Of a DNA stretch of 64,000 nucleotides, positions 1 through 9,100 are shown piece after piece. The number at the start of each line of letters is the position of its first letter. Position 1 is the first letter of the stretch. A program made the translations under genes and the position numbers. The notes under the pieces are model-generated. The model searched no databases. It was not told where the DNA came from and worked only from the letters and a program-made list of their open reading frames with translations. Origin of the DNA: Bowmanella dokdonensis (GTDB lineage: Bacteria; Pseudomonadota; Gammaproteobacteria; Enterobacterales; Alteromonadaceae). The DNA lies in NCBI RefSeq assembly GCF_017254865.1, contig NZ_JAFKCV010000001.1, forward strand, positions 186,001 through 250,000, written 5' to 3'.

Positions 1-614
1 ACATTGCGGGGTTGCTTAAGCAAGTCGTGTAGAACGGGCAACAGGTGGCTGGCCGGTTCTGACAGTTCGGTGAGAGCAAAATAGGCTTTGACGTAATGTG
101 GGTTCAGCTCAATGGCTTTTTCAAAAGCTTGTCTGGCTTTATCAAACTGTCCCAGGAACTTGGCGGCGATGCCGTAATTGTAATGGTAGCTTTCTTTGTC
201 ACCATCAAGGTCGATGGCTTGCTGATAGTAAGGCATAGCCTCTCTGTGCATGCCCACTGTGCTCAGGGCGACGCCAACCGTGTCCAGCATCAATGGTTCA
301 TGGGTTGGAGTTTGCGAAAAGTCAGCCTCAAGACGCTCCACTTGCTGACGGTTTCGGGTCAGCGAATGGGCTTTTAGCAGATAGACCAGATACTCTCTTT
401 CGTTATCCGTATCCAGGCCCCTGGCTTTCTCAATCAGCTTTACCGCTTTTTCAGCCTGACCAATCTCCATATTGATGATGCCCAACAGGAAATAGGCATC
501 GGCATGCCTGGGATCCTGTTTAACTATGCTGACCAGGAGAGGATGGGCGTCGATGTAGGCTTTTTTGTTTATCAGCGCTACGGCCTGATGATGCAATTCG
601 GAGATTGATTTCAT
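1..614 (-). CDS. TPR-repeat protein, N-terminal part (runs off the left edge)
   Basis: An open frame starts at the ATG at 614 and continues to the left edge without a stop, giving 204 visible residues that begin MKSISELHHQAVALINKKAY. The visible part is made of tetratricopeptide-type helical hairpins with the usual pattern of small residues (A, G), Y/F and a P at turns, for example around DPRHADAYFLLG, DKESYHYNYG and ELNPHYVKAYFAL. There is no signal peptide. In Alteromonadales, genes beside TonB receptors often encode TPR proteins with a C-terminal sulfotransferase domain. That is a guess here because the C-terminal half lies outside the window. It follows the TonB receptor on the same strand but is separated from it by a terminator hairpin. 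Confidence 0.8.
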   Translation of the reverse strand, partial: MKSISELHHQAVALINKKAYIDAHPLLVSIVKQDPRHADAYFLLGIINMEIGQAEKAVKLIEKARGLDTDNEREYLVYLLKAHSLTRNRQQVERLEADFSQTPTHEPLMLDTVGVALSTVGMHREAMPYYQQAIDLDGDKESYHYNYGIAAKFLGQFDKARQAFEKAIELNPHYVKAYFALTELSEPASHLLPVLHDLLKQPRN

Positions 615-632
615 ATGTATCTTAGCTTGCTG

Positions 633-665
633 AAAGTATAAAGGGCGCTCAGATGGCGCCCTTTT
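633..665 (-). terminator. Rho-independent terminator of the TonB receptor gene
   Basis: On the minus strand a GGGCGC / GCGCCC stem with a 7-base loop is followed by TTTATACTTT. It sits 15 bases after the stop of the receptor gene and just before the start of the TPR gene, so it probably separates the two transcripts. Confidence 0.7.
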
Positions 666-681
666 CTAAACCGGTAGTGAT

Positions 682-3168
682 TTAGAACTTGTAGTCGAAC
701 TTCACCCCTACGGTCCGCGGCGGAATCAGGAAATGCCCGTAAACCCGCTGAAGTTCCGGCAATGCTCTTGGGCGGGTTTCTGATCTGTCATCATAGCGAC
801 CCATTCCAGCCCAGGACATATCCCGGCGTGTTCCACTGTATGCATACTTATCAAATAAGTTATCAGCATACAAAGTAACGGACCATTCATCTGCATCCAA
901 CTTAATTGACAGGTTGCTCAGTCCGTAACCTGGCAGAGCCTCGCCATCTGCCTTCTGACCAACCTTGGTCACCACATCTCCTTGCGCAGTCAAGCCATAG
1001 TTAATAATCAGCAGCTTATCGTCAAACACTTCCTGTTCATAGCTGATCCCCATGGAGAACTGCTGCTTCGGCGCTCCAGGTAATCTGTCGCCTGGTTCAC
1101 CGGAGTAATAAGGCAGGATTTCTTCGAGGACCTCTGGGGAATATCTGCTTCCTCTACGTGGCAGTAACAGTCCCTCTGTGTAGCTCGTGAGTTCAGCGTC
1201 TGCGTAAGAGTAGGTAGCATATGCTGTCAGGTTATCGCCCAGAATCGCACGAGTGGACAGTTCGATGCCCCGGGAGCGTGCATTACCAGCATTAGAGGTA
1301 ATGATTTCTGCCCCTAATGCCGAGGTGGTTTGTACTTGTGCATCGTCCCATTCCACATTGAACAGGGCAGCGTTAAAATGGACCTTGTTCTTAAACCAAG
1401 TGCTCTTTACACCCAACTCATAGTTAGTAGTAGTATCAGGCTGATAATCTTCTTCACCGGGTGAAGCACATACCGACTGTTGAGGTGATTCAAAGTCTTC
1501 AGCGGTACAGGCCCGCAGTCCATTAGAGCCACCTAACCGAAATCCCTCGCTGACCGTAAAATACACCATGGCATCCCGGTTCAGATTATAGCTGGCGTTA
1601 AATTTAAGCAGGTTGCCATTATCCTTCGCCCCGGTAGGCGTAAGGGTAATATCACTTAGACTGTCCACAGGCTCACTGGTATAGAGTGGGGTGGCATTTC
1701 CAGACTGTGACCAGAGATCATACTCATAAAAACGTGCTCCGACTGTGAGGCTGAGATCCTCAGTAGCCTGATAGCCCACTTCACCAAACAGGGCCCTTTC
1801 GATATCTTTAAAATCGCTAAGGGCAATGTATTCCAGGTCCTGCTCAATATTGGGCTGGCCATCGGGTGCGCCCCTCCAGAACTCGGTCAGCCCGGGGGTG
1901 TATTCCCGGTCATCTGAGCTACCCTCGGCATGGTTATAGAAGGCACCGACTATCCAGTTCCAGTCAGAATCGCCCTGGGAGACTAAACGGACTTCCTGTG
2001 TGAAGACTTCATCTTCCCCGGTATCCCGGGTATAGGCGGCAAAGGCTGGAAAATCGGCATAGCCAGAGTAAATATCGTATAGCAAGTCTGTTTGATCCCG
2101 CTGTCCAACCTGGTCATAGCTACTGAAGCCTGTGGCAGAGACCAACTCCGCAAAGCCCAAATCATATTTTACTTCCAGACTCAGCAATTCGTCGTCCCGC
2201 TCATTGGGCTCTTCGTAACGGTAGGCCGACTCATAGGGACCAATCAATTCACCGATAGGATTGAGATCACTGATGGACTGATACTGAACAATGGAGTTAC
2301 CCTCATGTTCCGCTCTCTGATAAAAATAATTCAGGGTCGCGTCCAGGTCCTCATTGGGTGTCCAGCGAAGAGACACGCGGCCGGTAAAGATCTTTTCGTC
2401 ATTGGCGTCTTCCACCTTACGCAGATTGGCTTCAACTGCAGCAGGATCTGACCAGTCCGGGTCTGGCAGAGAAACACCAGGATCACGCACTACATAGTTG
2501 TAATCCACATATCCTGGGCGATCGTAATAGTTAAGACTGGCACGCACCGCCAGCTCGTCATCGATGATAGGGGTATTGAATACAAAGCCGGCTTCACCCC
2601 CCACATCACTGCTGTGGGCCAGAGTAAAGAGATCGCCGCTGATCTCCCCTTCGGTGAAGTCCATCACCGGTGCTTTGAGCATATAACGGATAGCCCCACC
2701 AAGGGTACCGGCCCCATACAAGGTTCCCTGAGGACCAATCAGGACTTCCACCCGCTCCACATCGGTCAGGCGCAGGTTGATGTTCAGTGGAATTTCACCC
2801 AGATATTTGGCTACCGTGCCGGCATCGGTTGCTCTGTCAGACGAGGTGGTGTTCAAACCTCGCACAATGACCGGCGACCCTTCCCGCCCACCTTGGTCGG
2901 TTACAGTAAGACCCGGGACCCAGCGGGCGACATCTTCGAGATCGCCGATATTCTGTTCACGGATCACGTCATCGTTCAGGGCGGTAATATTTAACGGCAC
3001 GTCCTGGACCGTTCCTGCGCGACGGGTCGCCGTGACCTGAATCTTCTCGATGCCGCCCTCTGCCTGAGGGGCTGCTTCTTCCTGTGCGGCGACTGGTAAG
3101 GAGCCGGCCATTAATGACGCTATCGTCCAGGACAGCAGGTTTGGCTTGAATAGTTGTCTTGTGCCCAT
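682..3168 (-). CDS. TonB-dependent outer-membrane receptor
   Basis: 828 residues. The N-terminus has a long signal peptide ending near PVAAQE, then a TonB-box-like stretch (IEKIQVTATRR, about residues 40-50), a plug domain with DVPLNITALND and VPGLTVTDQGGR, and a 22-strand barrel ending in ...VGVKFDYKF with the terminal Phe typical of BAM substrates. The plug and the GPQGTLYGAGTLGGAIRY motif are those of the marine receptor group often annotated as iron-complex or carbohydrate receptors. Substrate: unknown. No Fur box was seen in the 300 bases upstream. It would import a large ligand using ExbBD-TonB energy. The gene is monocistronic or nearly so, with a terminator after it. Confidence 0.93.
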   Translation of the reverse strand: MGTRQLFKPNLLSWTIASLMAGSLPVAAQEEAAPQAEGGIEKIQVTATRRAGTVQDVPLNITALNDDVIREQNIGDLEDVARWVPGLTVTDQGGREGSPVIVRGLNTTSSDRATDAGTVAKYLGEIPLNINLRLTDVERVEVLIGPQGTLYGAGTLGGAIRYMLKAPVMDFTEGEISGDLFTLAHSSDVGGEAGFVFNTPIIDDELAVRASLNYYDRPGYVDYNYVVRDPGVSLPDPDWSDPAAVEANLRKVEDANDEKIFTGRVSLRWTPNEDLDATLNYFYQRAEHEGNSIVQYQSISDLNPIGELIGPYESAYRYEEPNERDDELLSLEVKYDLGFAELVSATGFSSYDQVGQRDQTDLLYDIYSGYADFPAFAAYTRDTGEDEVFTQEVRLVSQGDSDWNWIVGAFYNHAEGSSDDREYTPGLTEFWRGAPDGQPNIEQDLEYIALSDFKDIERALFGEVGYQATEDLSLTVGARFYEYDLWSQSGNATPLYTSEPVDSLSDITLTPTGAKDNGNLLKFNASYNLNRDAMVYFTVSEGFRLGGSNGLRACTAEDFESPQQSVCASPGEEDYQPDTTTNYELGVKSTWFKNKVHFNAALFNVEWDDAQVQTTSALGAEIITSNAGNARSRGIELSTRAILGDNLTAYATYSYADAELTSYTEGLLLPRRGSRYSPEVLEEILPYYSGEPGDRLPGAPKQQFSMGISYEQEVFDDKLLIINYGLTAQGDVVTKVGQKADGEALPGYGLSNLSIKLDADEWSVTLYADNLFDKYAYSGTRRDMSWAGMGRYDDRSETRPRALPELQRVYGHFLIPPRTVGVKFDYKF

Positions 3169-3511
3169 ACTCGCTTTTTGCCTCTTGGTATTGTGATTAT
3201 GTTATTTATCCTAATTAGTGTCATATAAGCACGATAAAATTTCACGATCAACGGGTCCTGTAGGATGGATTTGAATCAAAATGCAGGTAATCAAAATGTT
3301 TATGCAGAATTGCCCTCCTCCTGATTATCAGGGGCCAGAGTGACTATTTCTTAACAGCTTGTAAGAGGAATAGGGGAAGTTTGTAAATAGCAGGTTGTCA
3401 GGAATAGTTATTCATCGGCAAATTTTTTTATTCTATCGCAGAATAACAAGTCTGGATCGGCATCTAAGGGGAGTTGGTTTGAAGGGAAACTGGTAAAACA
3501 AAGAAGATAAA

Positions 3512-3792
3512 ATTTGGAGCGGGGTGAAGACCGTCTAGAGACGAGCGAGGGCGCGCAGCTCGGCTAGGTCTGAACGGGAGGCCGCGGATGGCCGACCTGG
3601 ACTCAGCTCCACGGATGGATACAGTGAATACTTAGAGACTAATAAATTAAGATGAGATTTGGAGCGGGGTGAAGCAGGACCTTTATGCCGGTGGCATAAA
3701 GCAGCCTGGTGAACGACATTCAGGGATGAATGGCTGGACTCAGCTCCATGGACGGATACAGTGACTAATTAAAGATTAAAAAATAAGGTAAG
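3512..3792 (-). repeat. Two tandem tRNA-associated repeats, each carrying the tRNA-Gly 3' end
   Basis: Two consecutive units (3512-3656, 145 bases; 3657-3792, 136 bases) lie directly after the second tRNA-Gly in its direction of transcription. Each shares the plus-strand block ATTTGGAGCGGGGTGAAG, whose first 12 bases match the 3' end of the tRNA-Gly gene including CCA. Each also shares a second block, TGGACTCAGCTCCA, followed by GGA(T/C)GGATACAGTGA. The segment between the blocks differs: unit 2 contains an 8-bp hairpin (TTTATGCC/GGCATAAA) and unit 1 a GC-rich unrelated stretch. The layout resembles the rtT repeats after E. coli tyrT. Function is unknown. Confidence 0.75.
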
Positions 3793-3795
3793 ATT

Positions 3796-3871
<76 letters not shown>

Positions 3872-3947
3872 ATTTGGCTGTTGAACCCGACGCTTAGACA
3901 TCTGTGTCCGAACAGAATTGATCTGCCTCCCATGAGGCTTTCAGAGT

Positions 3948-4023
<76 letters not shown>

Positions 4024-4060
4024 ACTCTGAACCTTCCCTGTGGCAAATAACAAAACTAAG

Positions 4061-4100
4061 CGGTTCTGACCGCTCAACTGAGCTATTACAAAACACCTCC
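4061..4100 (-). other. Remnant of a tRNA-Gly 5' end in the tRNA leader
   Basis: The minus strand reads AATAGCTCAGTTG (4075-4087), 13 bases identical to the 5' part of the downstream tRNA-Gly genes. It then runs into AGCGGT-CAGA-ACCGCT (a 6-bp hairpin) instead of the rest of a tRNA. Just upstream is another 8-bp inverted repeat (CAAAACAC/GTGTTTTG, 4081-4105). No acceptor or T-arm partner exists, so it is not a functional tRNA. It looks like a leftover of an earlier, partly deleted tRNA copy. Confidence 0.5.
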
Positions 4101-4214
4101 TGTGTTTTGTCCCTCGGGCATCGCCTGGTGATGGTCAAAATTGTTTGAGACAACTTTGTTCCGCACTCTGCCTGACACTCGAGTCAAAAAAGCTTCGACC
4201 TCAAGCGGAGGCGC

Positions 4215-4242
4215 ATTTTACAAAAATACCTGTCAGACGCAA
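4215..4242 (-). promoter_or_regulatory. Candidate promoter of the tRNA-Gly operon
   Basis: The minus strand has TTGCGT (-35, 4237-4242), a 16-bp spacer and TAAAAT (-10, 4215-4220), followed by a GC-rich stretch (GCGCCTCCGC) like the discriminator of stringently controlled stable-RNA promoters. It lies about 190 bases before the first tRNA and 45 bases after the orn stop codon. Confidence 0.5.
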
Positions 4243-4287
4243 GTGGTATTTTAGAAAACCCCATCCTGCCGGTGTTTTTTTGACCAT

Positions 4288-4833
4288 TCAGATTGCGAAC
4301 ACATGCTGGCGATAATACTGCAACTCGGCAATGGACTCACGGATATCGTCCAGGGCCTGGTGGGTGCCCTGCTTCTGGAAGCCGTCCAGCAGTTCCGGTT
4401 TCCAGCGCCTGACCAGCTCCTTAATAGTGCTGACGTCCACATTGCGGTAGTGAAAATAAGCCTCCAGCTCGGGCATATGTCTGACCATAAAACGGCGATC
4501 CTGACCTATGCTGTTGCCACACAGGGGCGAGGCGCCCTTGGGCACCCATTGCTCGAGAAAGCGGAGGGTTAGCTGGGTTGCCTGGGCTTCACTGAGCTGA
4601 CTGTCCCGGCAACGCTGGGTGAGGCCGCTATTTCCGTGGACCCTTGTGCACCACTCGTCCATGCCATTAAGTACTTGGTCGGACTGATGCACTGCCACCA
4701 CGGGACCCTCCGCCAGCACATTCAACTGAGCGTCCGTAACAATGGTGGCGATTTCCAGCACCCTTTCCTTTTCCGGGTCCAGGCCGGTCATTTCCATATC
4801 TATCCACACCAGGTTACTGTTGTTTTGAGTCAT
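4288..4833 (-). CDS. orn: Oligoribonuclease
   Basis: 181 residues from the ATG at 4833. The frame is open further upstream, but [19 protein letters not shown] is the family N-terminus. It is a DEDD-type 3'-5' exoribonuclease that degrades 2-5 nt RNA and pGpG in the cytoplasm. Visible motifs: D12-x-E14 (Exo I), the conserved [10 protein letters not shown] region (Exo II) and [11 protein letters not shown] near the C-terminus (Exo III, His and Asp). Length equals that of E. coli Orn. It is divergent from rsgA with a 124-base gap, the same arrangement as in E. coli. Confidence 0.97.
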   Translation of the reverse strand: MTQNNSNLVWIDMEMTGLDPEKERVLEIATIVTDAQLNVLAEGPVVAVHQSDQVLNGMDEWCTRVHGNSGLTQRCRDSQLSEAQATQLTLRFLEQWVPKGASPLCGNSIGQDRRFMVRHMPELEAYFHYRNVDVSTIKELVRRWKPELLDGFQKQGTHQALDDIRESIAELQYYRQHVFAI

Positions 4834-4957
4834 GCTGACTAACCTTAAAATTTTGGTATTTGCGGGTGGCCAGGGTACACTAGAGCACCGGACGGATATA
4901 TATTGCCCATCTGGTCCCCGGTAATCCGGCCTCCAATATAAAGCATTCAGAACCCCA

Positions 4958-5992
4958 GTGGCAAAAAGAAACAAGCTCACACAAAGGCAGAAAAGACAGG
5001 TTTCCAGCAACCTGAAGAAACGGCTTACCAGCAGCGACAGTGGACCGGCTGACGACACCCTGATGCCGTCTCAGGCGGGACTGGTGGTTGGTCGTTTCGG
5101 TCAGCATGCGGATGTGGAAGATGAACAGGGCAAAGTGCATCGCTGCAATATGCGCCGTAATATCAGTTCGGTGGTCTGTGGCGATCAGGTGTTGTTTCGT
5201 CCCGGCAAGGATCAGACCCTGACCGTCAGCGGCGTGATTGAAGCAGTGGAAGACAGAAAATCCGTGCTGACCCGCCCGGATTATTATGACGGCATAAAGC
5301 CGGTGGCCGCCAACATCGATCAGATTATCGTGGTCAGTGCGGTCGTGCCGGCCCTGTCTCTGAATATTATCGACCGCTACCTGGTGGCAGCGGAGGATGT
5401 GCATATTGAACCCATCATCCTGCTGAACAAGGTGGATATGCTCGATGAGCAGCAGCACAAAGAGGTGCAGGAGCAACTGGCCCTGTATCGCGACATCGGT
5501 TACCGGGTGTTGCTGGTGAGCTGTAAATCCGGGCAGGGCATGGATGAGCTGGCGGCGTTGCTGAAGGACAAGACCAGTGTTTTCGTCGGTCAGTCAGGGG
5601 TGGGCAAATCGAGTCTGATCAACCAGTTGTTGCCCGACGCCGAAGAAGCCATTGGCGACATCTCGGACAATTCCGGCCTCGGTCAGCACACCACCACCGC
5701 GGCCAAGCTGTTACGCTTCCCGGGCGGAGGCAGTCTTATCGATTCTCCCGGGGTGCGGGAGTTTTCACTCTGGCACCTGCCTGAGGGGCGCCTGACCTGG
5801 GGGTTCATCGAGTTCCGGGAGTTTCTCGGCGGCTGCAAATTCCGTGACTGCAAACACAGGGATGACCCCGGCTGTCTGCTGCGTGATGCCGTCGGCACAG
5901 GGCAGATCAGCCAGCAGCGGTTCGACAGTTATCACAAGATACTGGCCGGAATGGCTGAACAGCGCCCTTCCTACAGTAAGCCACCCAAATAG
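4958..5992 (+). CDS. rsgA: Ribosome small-subunit biogenesis GTPase RsgA
   Basis: 344 residues starting at a GTG (4958); [15 protein letters not shown] is the typical basic N-terminus. RsgA is a circularly permuted GTPase that assists late 30S maturation. The motif order shows the permutation: NKVD (157-160, G4) comes before GQSGVGKSS (211-219, P-loop), followed by DSPG (G3). The C-terminal zinc knuckle is complete: C293, C298, H300, C306. It heads a plus-strand series rsgA-psd-permease-glycerophosphodiesterase, although 139 bases separate it from psd. Confidence 0.97.
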   Translation: MAKRNKLTQRQKRQVSSNLKKRLTSSDSGPADDTLMPSQAGLVVGRFGQHADVEDEQGKVHRCNMRRNISSVVCGDQVLFRPGKDQTLTVSGVIEAVEDRKSVLTRPDYYDGIKPVAANIDQIIVVSAVVPALSLNIIDRYLVAAEDVHIEPIILLNKVDMLDEQQHKEVQEQLALYRDIGYRVLLVSCKSGQGMDELAALLKDKTSVFVGQSGVGKSSLINQLLPDAEEAIGDISDNSGLGQHTTTAAKLLRFPGGGSLIDSPGVREFSLWHLPEGRLTWGFIEFREFLGGCKFRDCKHRDDPGCLLRDAVGTGQISQQRFDSYHKILAGMAEQRPSYSKPPK

Positions 5993-6131
5993 GCAGGCCA
6001 GGCTCAGTGTCTGACATTTGACGCAGTGACCGGAACCAAGAAGCTTGACTAGGATAGATCCTTTTACCATTTTAATTGCCAGTGGCCCTTAGGGTACAAT
6101 CCGCCCGGACTTTCAACGCAGGAATGACATA

Positions 6132-6989
6132 GTGCAGCCAATCAAGGTCAGCCTACAGTATCTTCTTCCCAAACATGCCGTCTCTCGCCTGGCTGGCTGG
6201 CTGGCGGCCGCCGAAGCCGGCTTTATTACCACCTGGCTGATCAGGCTTTTTGTTCGCCACTTCAAAGTGGACATGCAGGAAGCGCAGCAGTCGGACCCGG
6301 CAAAATACAAAAGCTTTAATGAGTTCTTTACCCGACCCCTGAAAGAAGGGGTCAGGGAGATCGTGCAGGATGAAAGCCGCCTGGCTTATCCGGTGGATGG
6401 CACCGTCAGCCAGGCCGGTCCCATCGATCAGGATCGTATTTTTCAGGCCAAAGGCCACAACTATAGTCTCAACGCCCTGATGGGTGGCGAGGAGTCGTTC
6501 TGCCCGCCTTTTAAGGACGGCACTTTCGCGACAATCTATCTGTCGCCCAGGGATTATCATCGTATCCATATGCCGATGGATGGTCGTTTGACCGACATGA
6601 TTTATGTGCCGGGAGAGTTGTTTTCTGTCAACCCCCTGACCACTGAGCATGTGCCCGGCCTGTTTGCCCGCAACGAACGGGTGGTTTGTCTGTTTGATAC
6701 GAACAAGGGCCGAATGGCCATGGTGCTGGTGGGCGCCACCATAGTCGCCAGTATAGAAACCAAATGGGCCGGCACCATCACGCCGCCTACCGGCAACAAA
6801 GTTACACGCTGGCAGTATCCCGCCAGTGGCCATAATGCCATCAGCCTGAAAAAGGGTGAGGAAATGGGCCTGTTTAAGCTCGGGTCAACTGTGGTGATGT
6901 TGTTCGAGGCGGATATGCTGGAACTGGACGATATCGGTCCCGGCTTTGTCACTCGTCTGGGCAGTCCTTTTGCGACCCTGAAAGCCTGA
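6132..6989 (+). CDS. psd: Phosphatidylserine decarboxylase proenzyme
   Basis: 285 residues from a GTG at 6132 with AGGA 9 bases upstream. The inner-membrane enzyme converts phosphatidylserine to phosphatidylethanolamine. The self-cleavage site LGST is at 250-253, so cleavage before S252 would give the beta chain and a pyruvoyl alpha chain of about 34 residues. [13 protein letters not shown] carries the conserved His residues. Psd next to rsgA/orn is the normal enteric and marine gammaproteobacterial arrangement. The stop at 6989 is followed immediately by the next start at 6991. Confidence 0.97.
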   Translation: MQPIKVSLQYLLPKHAVSRLAGWLAAAEAGFITTWLIRLFVRHFKVDMQEAQQSDPAKYKSFNEFFTRPLKEGVREIVQDESRLAYPVDGTVSQAGPIDQDRIFQAKGHNYSLNALMGGEESFCPPFKDGTFATIYLSPRDYHRIHMPMDGRLTDMIYVPGELFSVNPLTTEHVPGLFARNERVVCLFDTNKGRMAMVLVGATIVASIETKWAGTITPPTGNKVTRWQYPASGHNAISLKKGEEMGLFKLGSTVVMLFEADMLELDDIGPGFVTRLGSPFATLKA

Positions 6990-6990
6990 C

Positions 6991-7878
6991 GTGGATCCCG
7001 TCAAGAAGAGTCTCTGGTCGCTGCACCTGGCGGTCATCCTGCTGGGTGCCACGGCACTGTTCTCCCGTATTATCCCACTGTCGGCCCTGGATATCACCCT
7101 GGGCCGGGCGGTGATCGCCTTTGTAGTGCTGGCTTTTCTGGTCAAGCTGACCGGCGGTAACCTGCAGTTCTTCCGTAAAAGGGACGCCTGGATAGCCCTG
7201 TTGCTCGGCGCGCTGATGGCAGTGCACTGGGTGACTTACTTCGCCGCCATGCAATACTCCTCCGTTTCGGTCGGCATGATTGCCCTGTTCACTTTTCCGG
7301 TGATTACGGTGCTGCTGGAACCTTTCTTTGAGGGGATTCGGCTGGTCTGGCAGGATATTGTCAGTGCCCTGGTGGTGCTGGGGGGTATCTGGTTGATTGT
7401 GCCTGAGGCGTCCCTGGGCAATGAGGTTACCCTGGGCATTGCGGTTGGCGTACTGTCAGCCTTTTTGTATGCCATGCGCAATCTGGTGCACCGAAAGTAC
7501 TTTTCCCATTACGGTGGGGCCCAGGCTATGGCTTACCAGACCTTCGTGATTGTCTGTTGCCTGCTCTGGTTTGGTTCAAAGGAGCTGTATCAGGCTTCCC
7601 AGCACACTTACCTGCTACTCTTGTTGCTGGGCACTGTCTGCACGGCGGCCCCCCATGCACTGGTGGCCTTTACCCTGATCCACCTTCGTGCCAAGACCTT
7701 TTCTCTGGTCGCCTGTATGCAACCCCTGTACGGCGTCATCATGGCCATGCTGGTGCTTAATGAACAACCGAACTGGCAGACCTTGGTGGGTGGAATGTTA
7801 GTGATCTGTGCTGCGATTTACGAAACAATAAACGCCAATAAACTGCATTCAAAACGTCCTGATCCGGCACAACGTTAA
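6991..7878 (+). CDS. EamA/RhaT-family (DMT) permease
   Basis: 295 residues from a GTG one base after the psd stop, implying co-translation with psd. About ten hydrophobic helices form two EamA halves, for example AVILLGATALFSRII and LDITLGRAVIAFVVLAFLV in the first half and VTLGIAVGVLSAFLYAMRNLV in the second. Members of this superfamily export metabolites or amino acids; the substrate cannot be read from sequence. The next gene follows after 9 bases. Confidence 0.85.
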   Translation: MDPVKKSLWSLHLAVILLGATALFSRIIPLSALDITLGRAVIAFVVLAFLVKLTGGNLQFFRKRDAWIALLLGALMAVHWVTYFAAMQYSSVSVGMIALFTFPVITVLLEPFFEGIRLVWQDIVSALVVLGGIWLIVPEASLGNEVTLGIAVGVLSAFLYAMRNLVHRKYFSHYGGAQAMAYQTFVIVCCLLWFGSKELYQASQHTYLLLLLLGTVCTAAPHALVAFTLIHLRAKTFSLVACMQPLYGVIMAMLVLNEQPNWQTLVGGMLVICAAIYETINANKLHSKRPDPAQR

Positions 7879-7887
7879 GGATATATC

Positions 7888-8616
7888 ATGCTAGTGATCG
7901 CTCATCGGGGAGCCAGTGCGGTGGCGCCCGAAAATACCCTGCTGGCAATGCAAATGGCCATCAATATGGGGGTGGACGGTATCGAGATCGACGTGCACGA
8001 AGTGGAAGATGAGCATCTGGTCATTCATGATCGCTGGCTGCATCGCACCACTCAGGTGCGCGGAAGATTGACAGACTTCAGTCTGGCCAGATTGCGTGAA
8101 CTGGATGCTGGCCAGGGCCAGCGCATTCCCACCCTATGGGAAGTGATGCAGGAGGTGCGTGGACAGTGCTCACTGAATATCGAACTGAAGGGCGTCACCC
8201 ATGTCATCCCGATCCTCAGGCTGCTGGACAAAGCGGTTCAGGAACTGGGTTTCGATTATTCCCAGTTGTTGTTGTCGTCCTTCAACCATCATCTGCTTTT
8301 CGAGATAAAACAGATACGTCCCGAATTGCTGACCGGTGCCCTTACGGCTTCCTGTCCTCTCGACTACGCAGCTTTTGCCCACACTTTGCAGGCCTTTTCT
8401 ATTCATATCTATTTGGATTTTGTTAATCCGGCCTTTGTGGCTGACGCCAAGGACAAGGGCCTGCAGGTGTATGTCTATACGGTGGATGAAGTGGAAGATA
8501 TGGATATGTTAAGGGCCTGGGGAGTGGACGGCATTTTTACCAACATGCCGGACAGGGCCATCGCGCATCTGCGACAGCCTGTTGTCACTCAGCCCCAGGT
8601 CCCCGAACAGCTCTAG
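7888..8616 (+). CDS. Glycerophosphodiester phosphodiesterase family protein
   Basis: 242 residues without a signal peptide, so probably cytoplasmic (UgpQ-like rather than GlpQ-like). The GDPD signature HRGASAVAPENT is at residues 6-17, with GIEIDVHEVEDEHLVIHD supplying the metal-binding E-x-D and the second catalytic His. The C-terminal VYTVDEVEDM and GIFTNMPD are family motifs. It would hydrolyse deacylated phospholipid to glycerol-3-phosphate and an alcohol, which fits its place behind psd. Its last 4 bases overlap the converging MerC-family gene. Confidence 0.9.
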   Translation: MLVIAHRGASAVAPENTLLAMQMAINMGVDGIEIDVHEVEDEHLVIHDRWLHRTTQVRGRLTDFSLARLRELDAGQGQRIPTLWEVMQEVRGQCSLNIELKGVTHVIPILRLLDKAVQELGFDYSQLLLSSFNHHLLFEIKQIRPELLTGALTASCPLDYAAFAHTLQAFSIHIYLDFVNPAFVADAKDKGLQVYVYTVDEVEDMDMLRAWGVDGIFTNMPDRAIAHLRQPVVTQPQVPEQL

Positions 8617-9008
8617 TGGTCGTCGCACTGACGGCAGCTTTGGCAAAGCTTCAGGTTAATTACATGGGCGGCAATAATCAGTACAGCTCCCACGGCGATG
8701 GTGAAGGGCTCATACGCTTCGCCAAACATATCCTTGTTCCAGTAGATCAGTCCACCCAGTACCAGACTGTATAAGGGGTAAAGCTGACGGTGATAACGGT
8801 AGAAGCCGGACAGCAGGGCCCAGAAACCTATCATCAGGGAAACGGTGAGGATGCTGCGTTCAAACCAGCTGTCGGCGAAAAAGGTCGCGCCCACATAAGG
8901 CAGCAACGGAACCAGAATCGGCAGCAGCAGGCAATGCAGGGCACAGAGGCTGGAAGTCCAGATCCCCATTTTGTCCAACAGATTGTTTGTGTTGCTGCGA
9001 GCCATCAT
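8613..9008 (-). CDS. MerC-domain membrane protein under a Zur-type operator
   Basis: 131 residues, or 130 if the second Met is used. Four hydrophobic segments can be drawn: about 17-40, 50-70, 78-92 and 98-116. A Cys pair with His (C22-ALH-C26) lies in the first helix, and the cytoplasmic-looking tail LKLCQSCRQCDDH is rich in Cys and His. This is the MerC fold, first known as a mercuric-ion uptake protein of mer operons. No merR, merT, merP or merA is nearby. A strong Zur-like palindrome overlaps its probable promoter, so zinc uptake or zinc homeostasis is the better inference. Confidence 0.85.
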   Translation of the reverse strand: MMARSNTNNLLDKMGIWTSSLCALHCLLLPILVPLLPYVGATFFADSWFERSILTVSLMIGFWALLSGFYRYHRQLYPLYSLVLGGLIYWNKDMFGEAYEPFTIAVGAVLIIAAHVINLKLCQSCRQCDDH

Positions 9009-9028
9009 TACTCAGGTTTACCGTTAAG

Positions 9029-9053
9029 GAGAACGTTATAATATAACATTCTC
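9029..9053 (-). promoter_or_regulatory. Zur-type operator upstream of the MerC-family gene
   Basis: A 25-base near-perfect palindrome: left arm GAGAACGTTATA, a central A, right arm TATAACATTCTC, with only one arm position mismatched. It fits the gammaproteobacterial Zur consensus, in which GTTATA and TATAAC flank a single central base. It lies 20 bases upstream of the start codon. On the minus strand it covers a possible -10 (TATTAT) placed 16 bp after TTGCCA, as expected for a repressor site. Confidence 0.75.
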
Positions 9054-9100
9054 AACAAATGGCAACCTAAGACTGTAAAAGTAACTTCTATCTCTTTGAA

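Noticed and set aside
3169-3500. Fur box upstream of the TonB receptor
   Set aside because: The only candidate, CCTGATAATCAGG about 150 bases upstream, is a short palindrome lacking the repeated GATAAT units of a Fur site.
3512-3792. Possible CRISPR array or mobile-element ends
   Set aside because: Only two units with long variable middles, no short regular spacers and no cas genes; the tRNA 3'-end content explains the repeats better. No integrase is near the tRNA genes, so no genomic island was called.
8613-9008. Mercury-resistance operon
   Set aside because: Only a MerC-type protein is present; merR, merT, merP and merA are absent and the operator is Zur-like.
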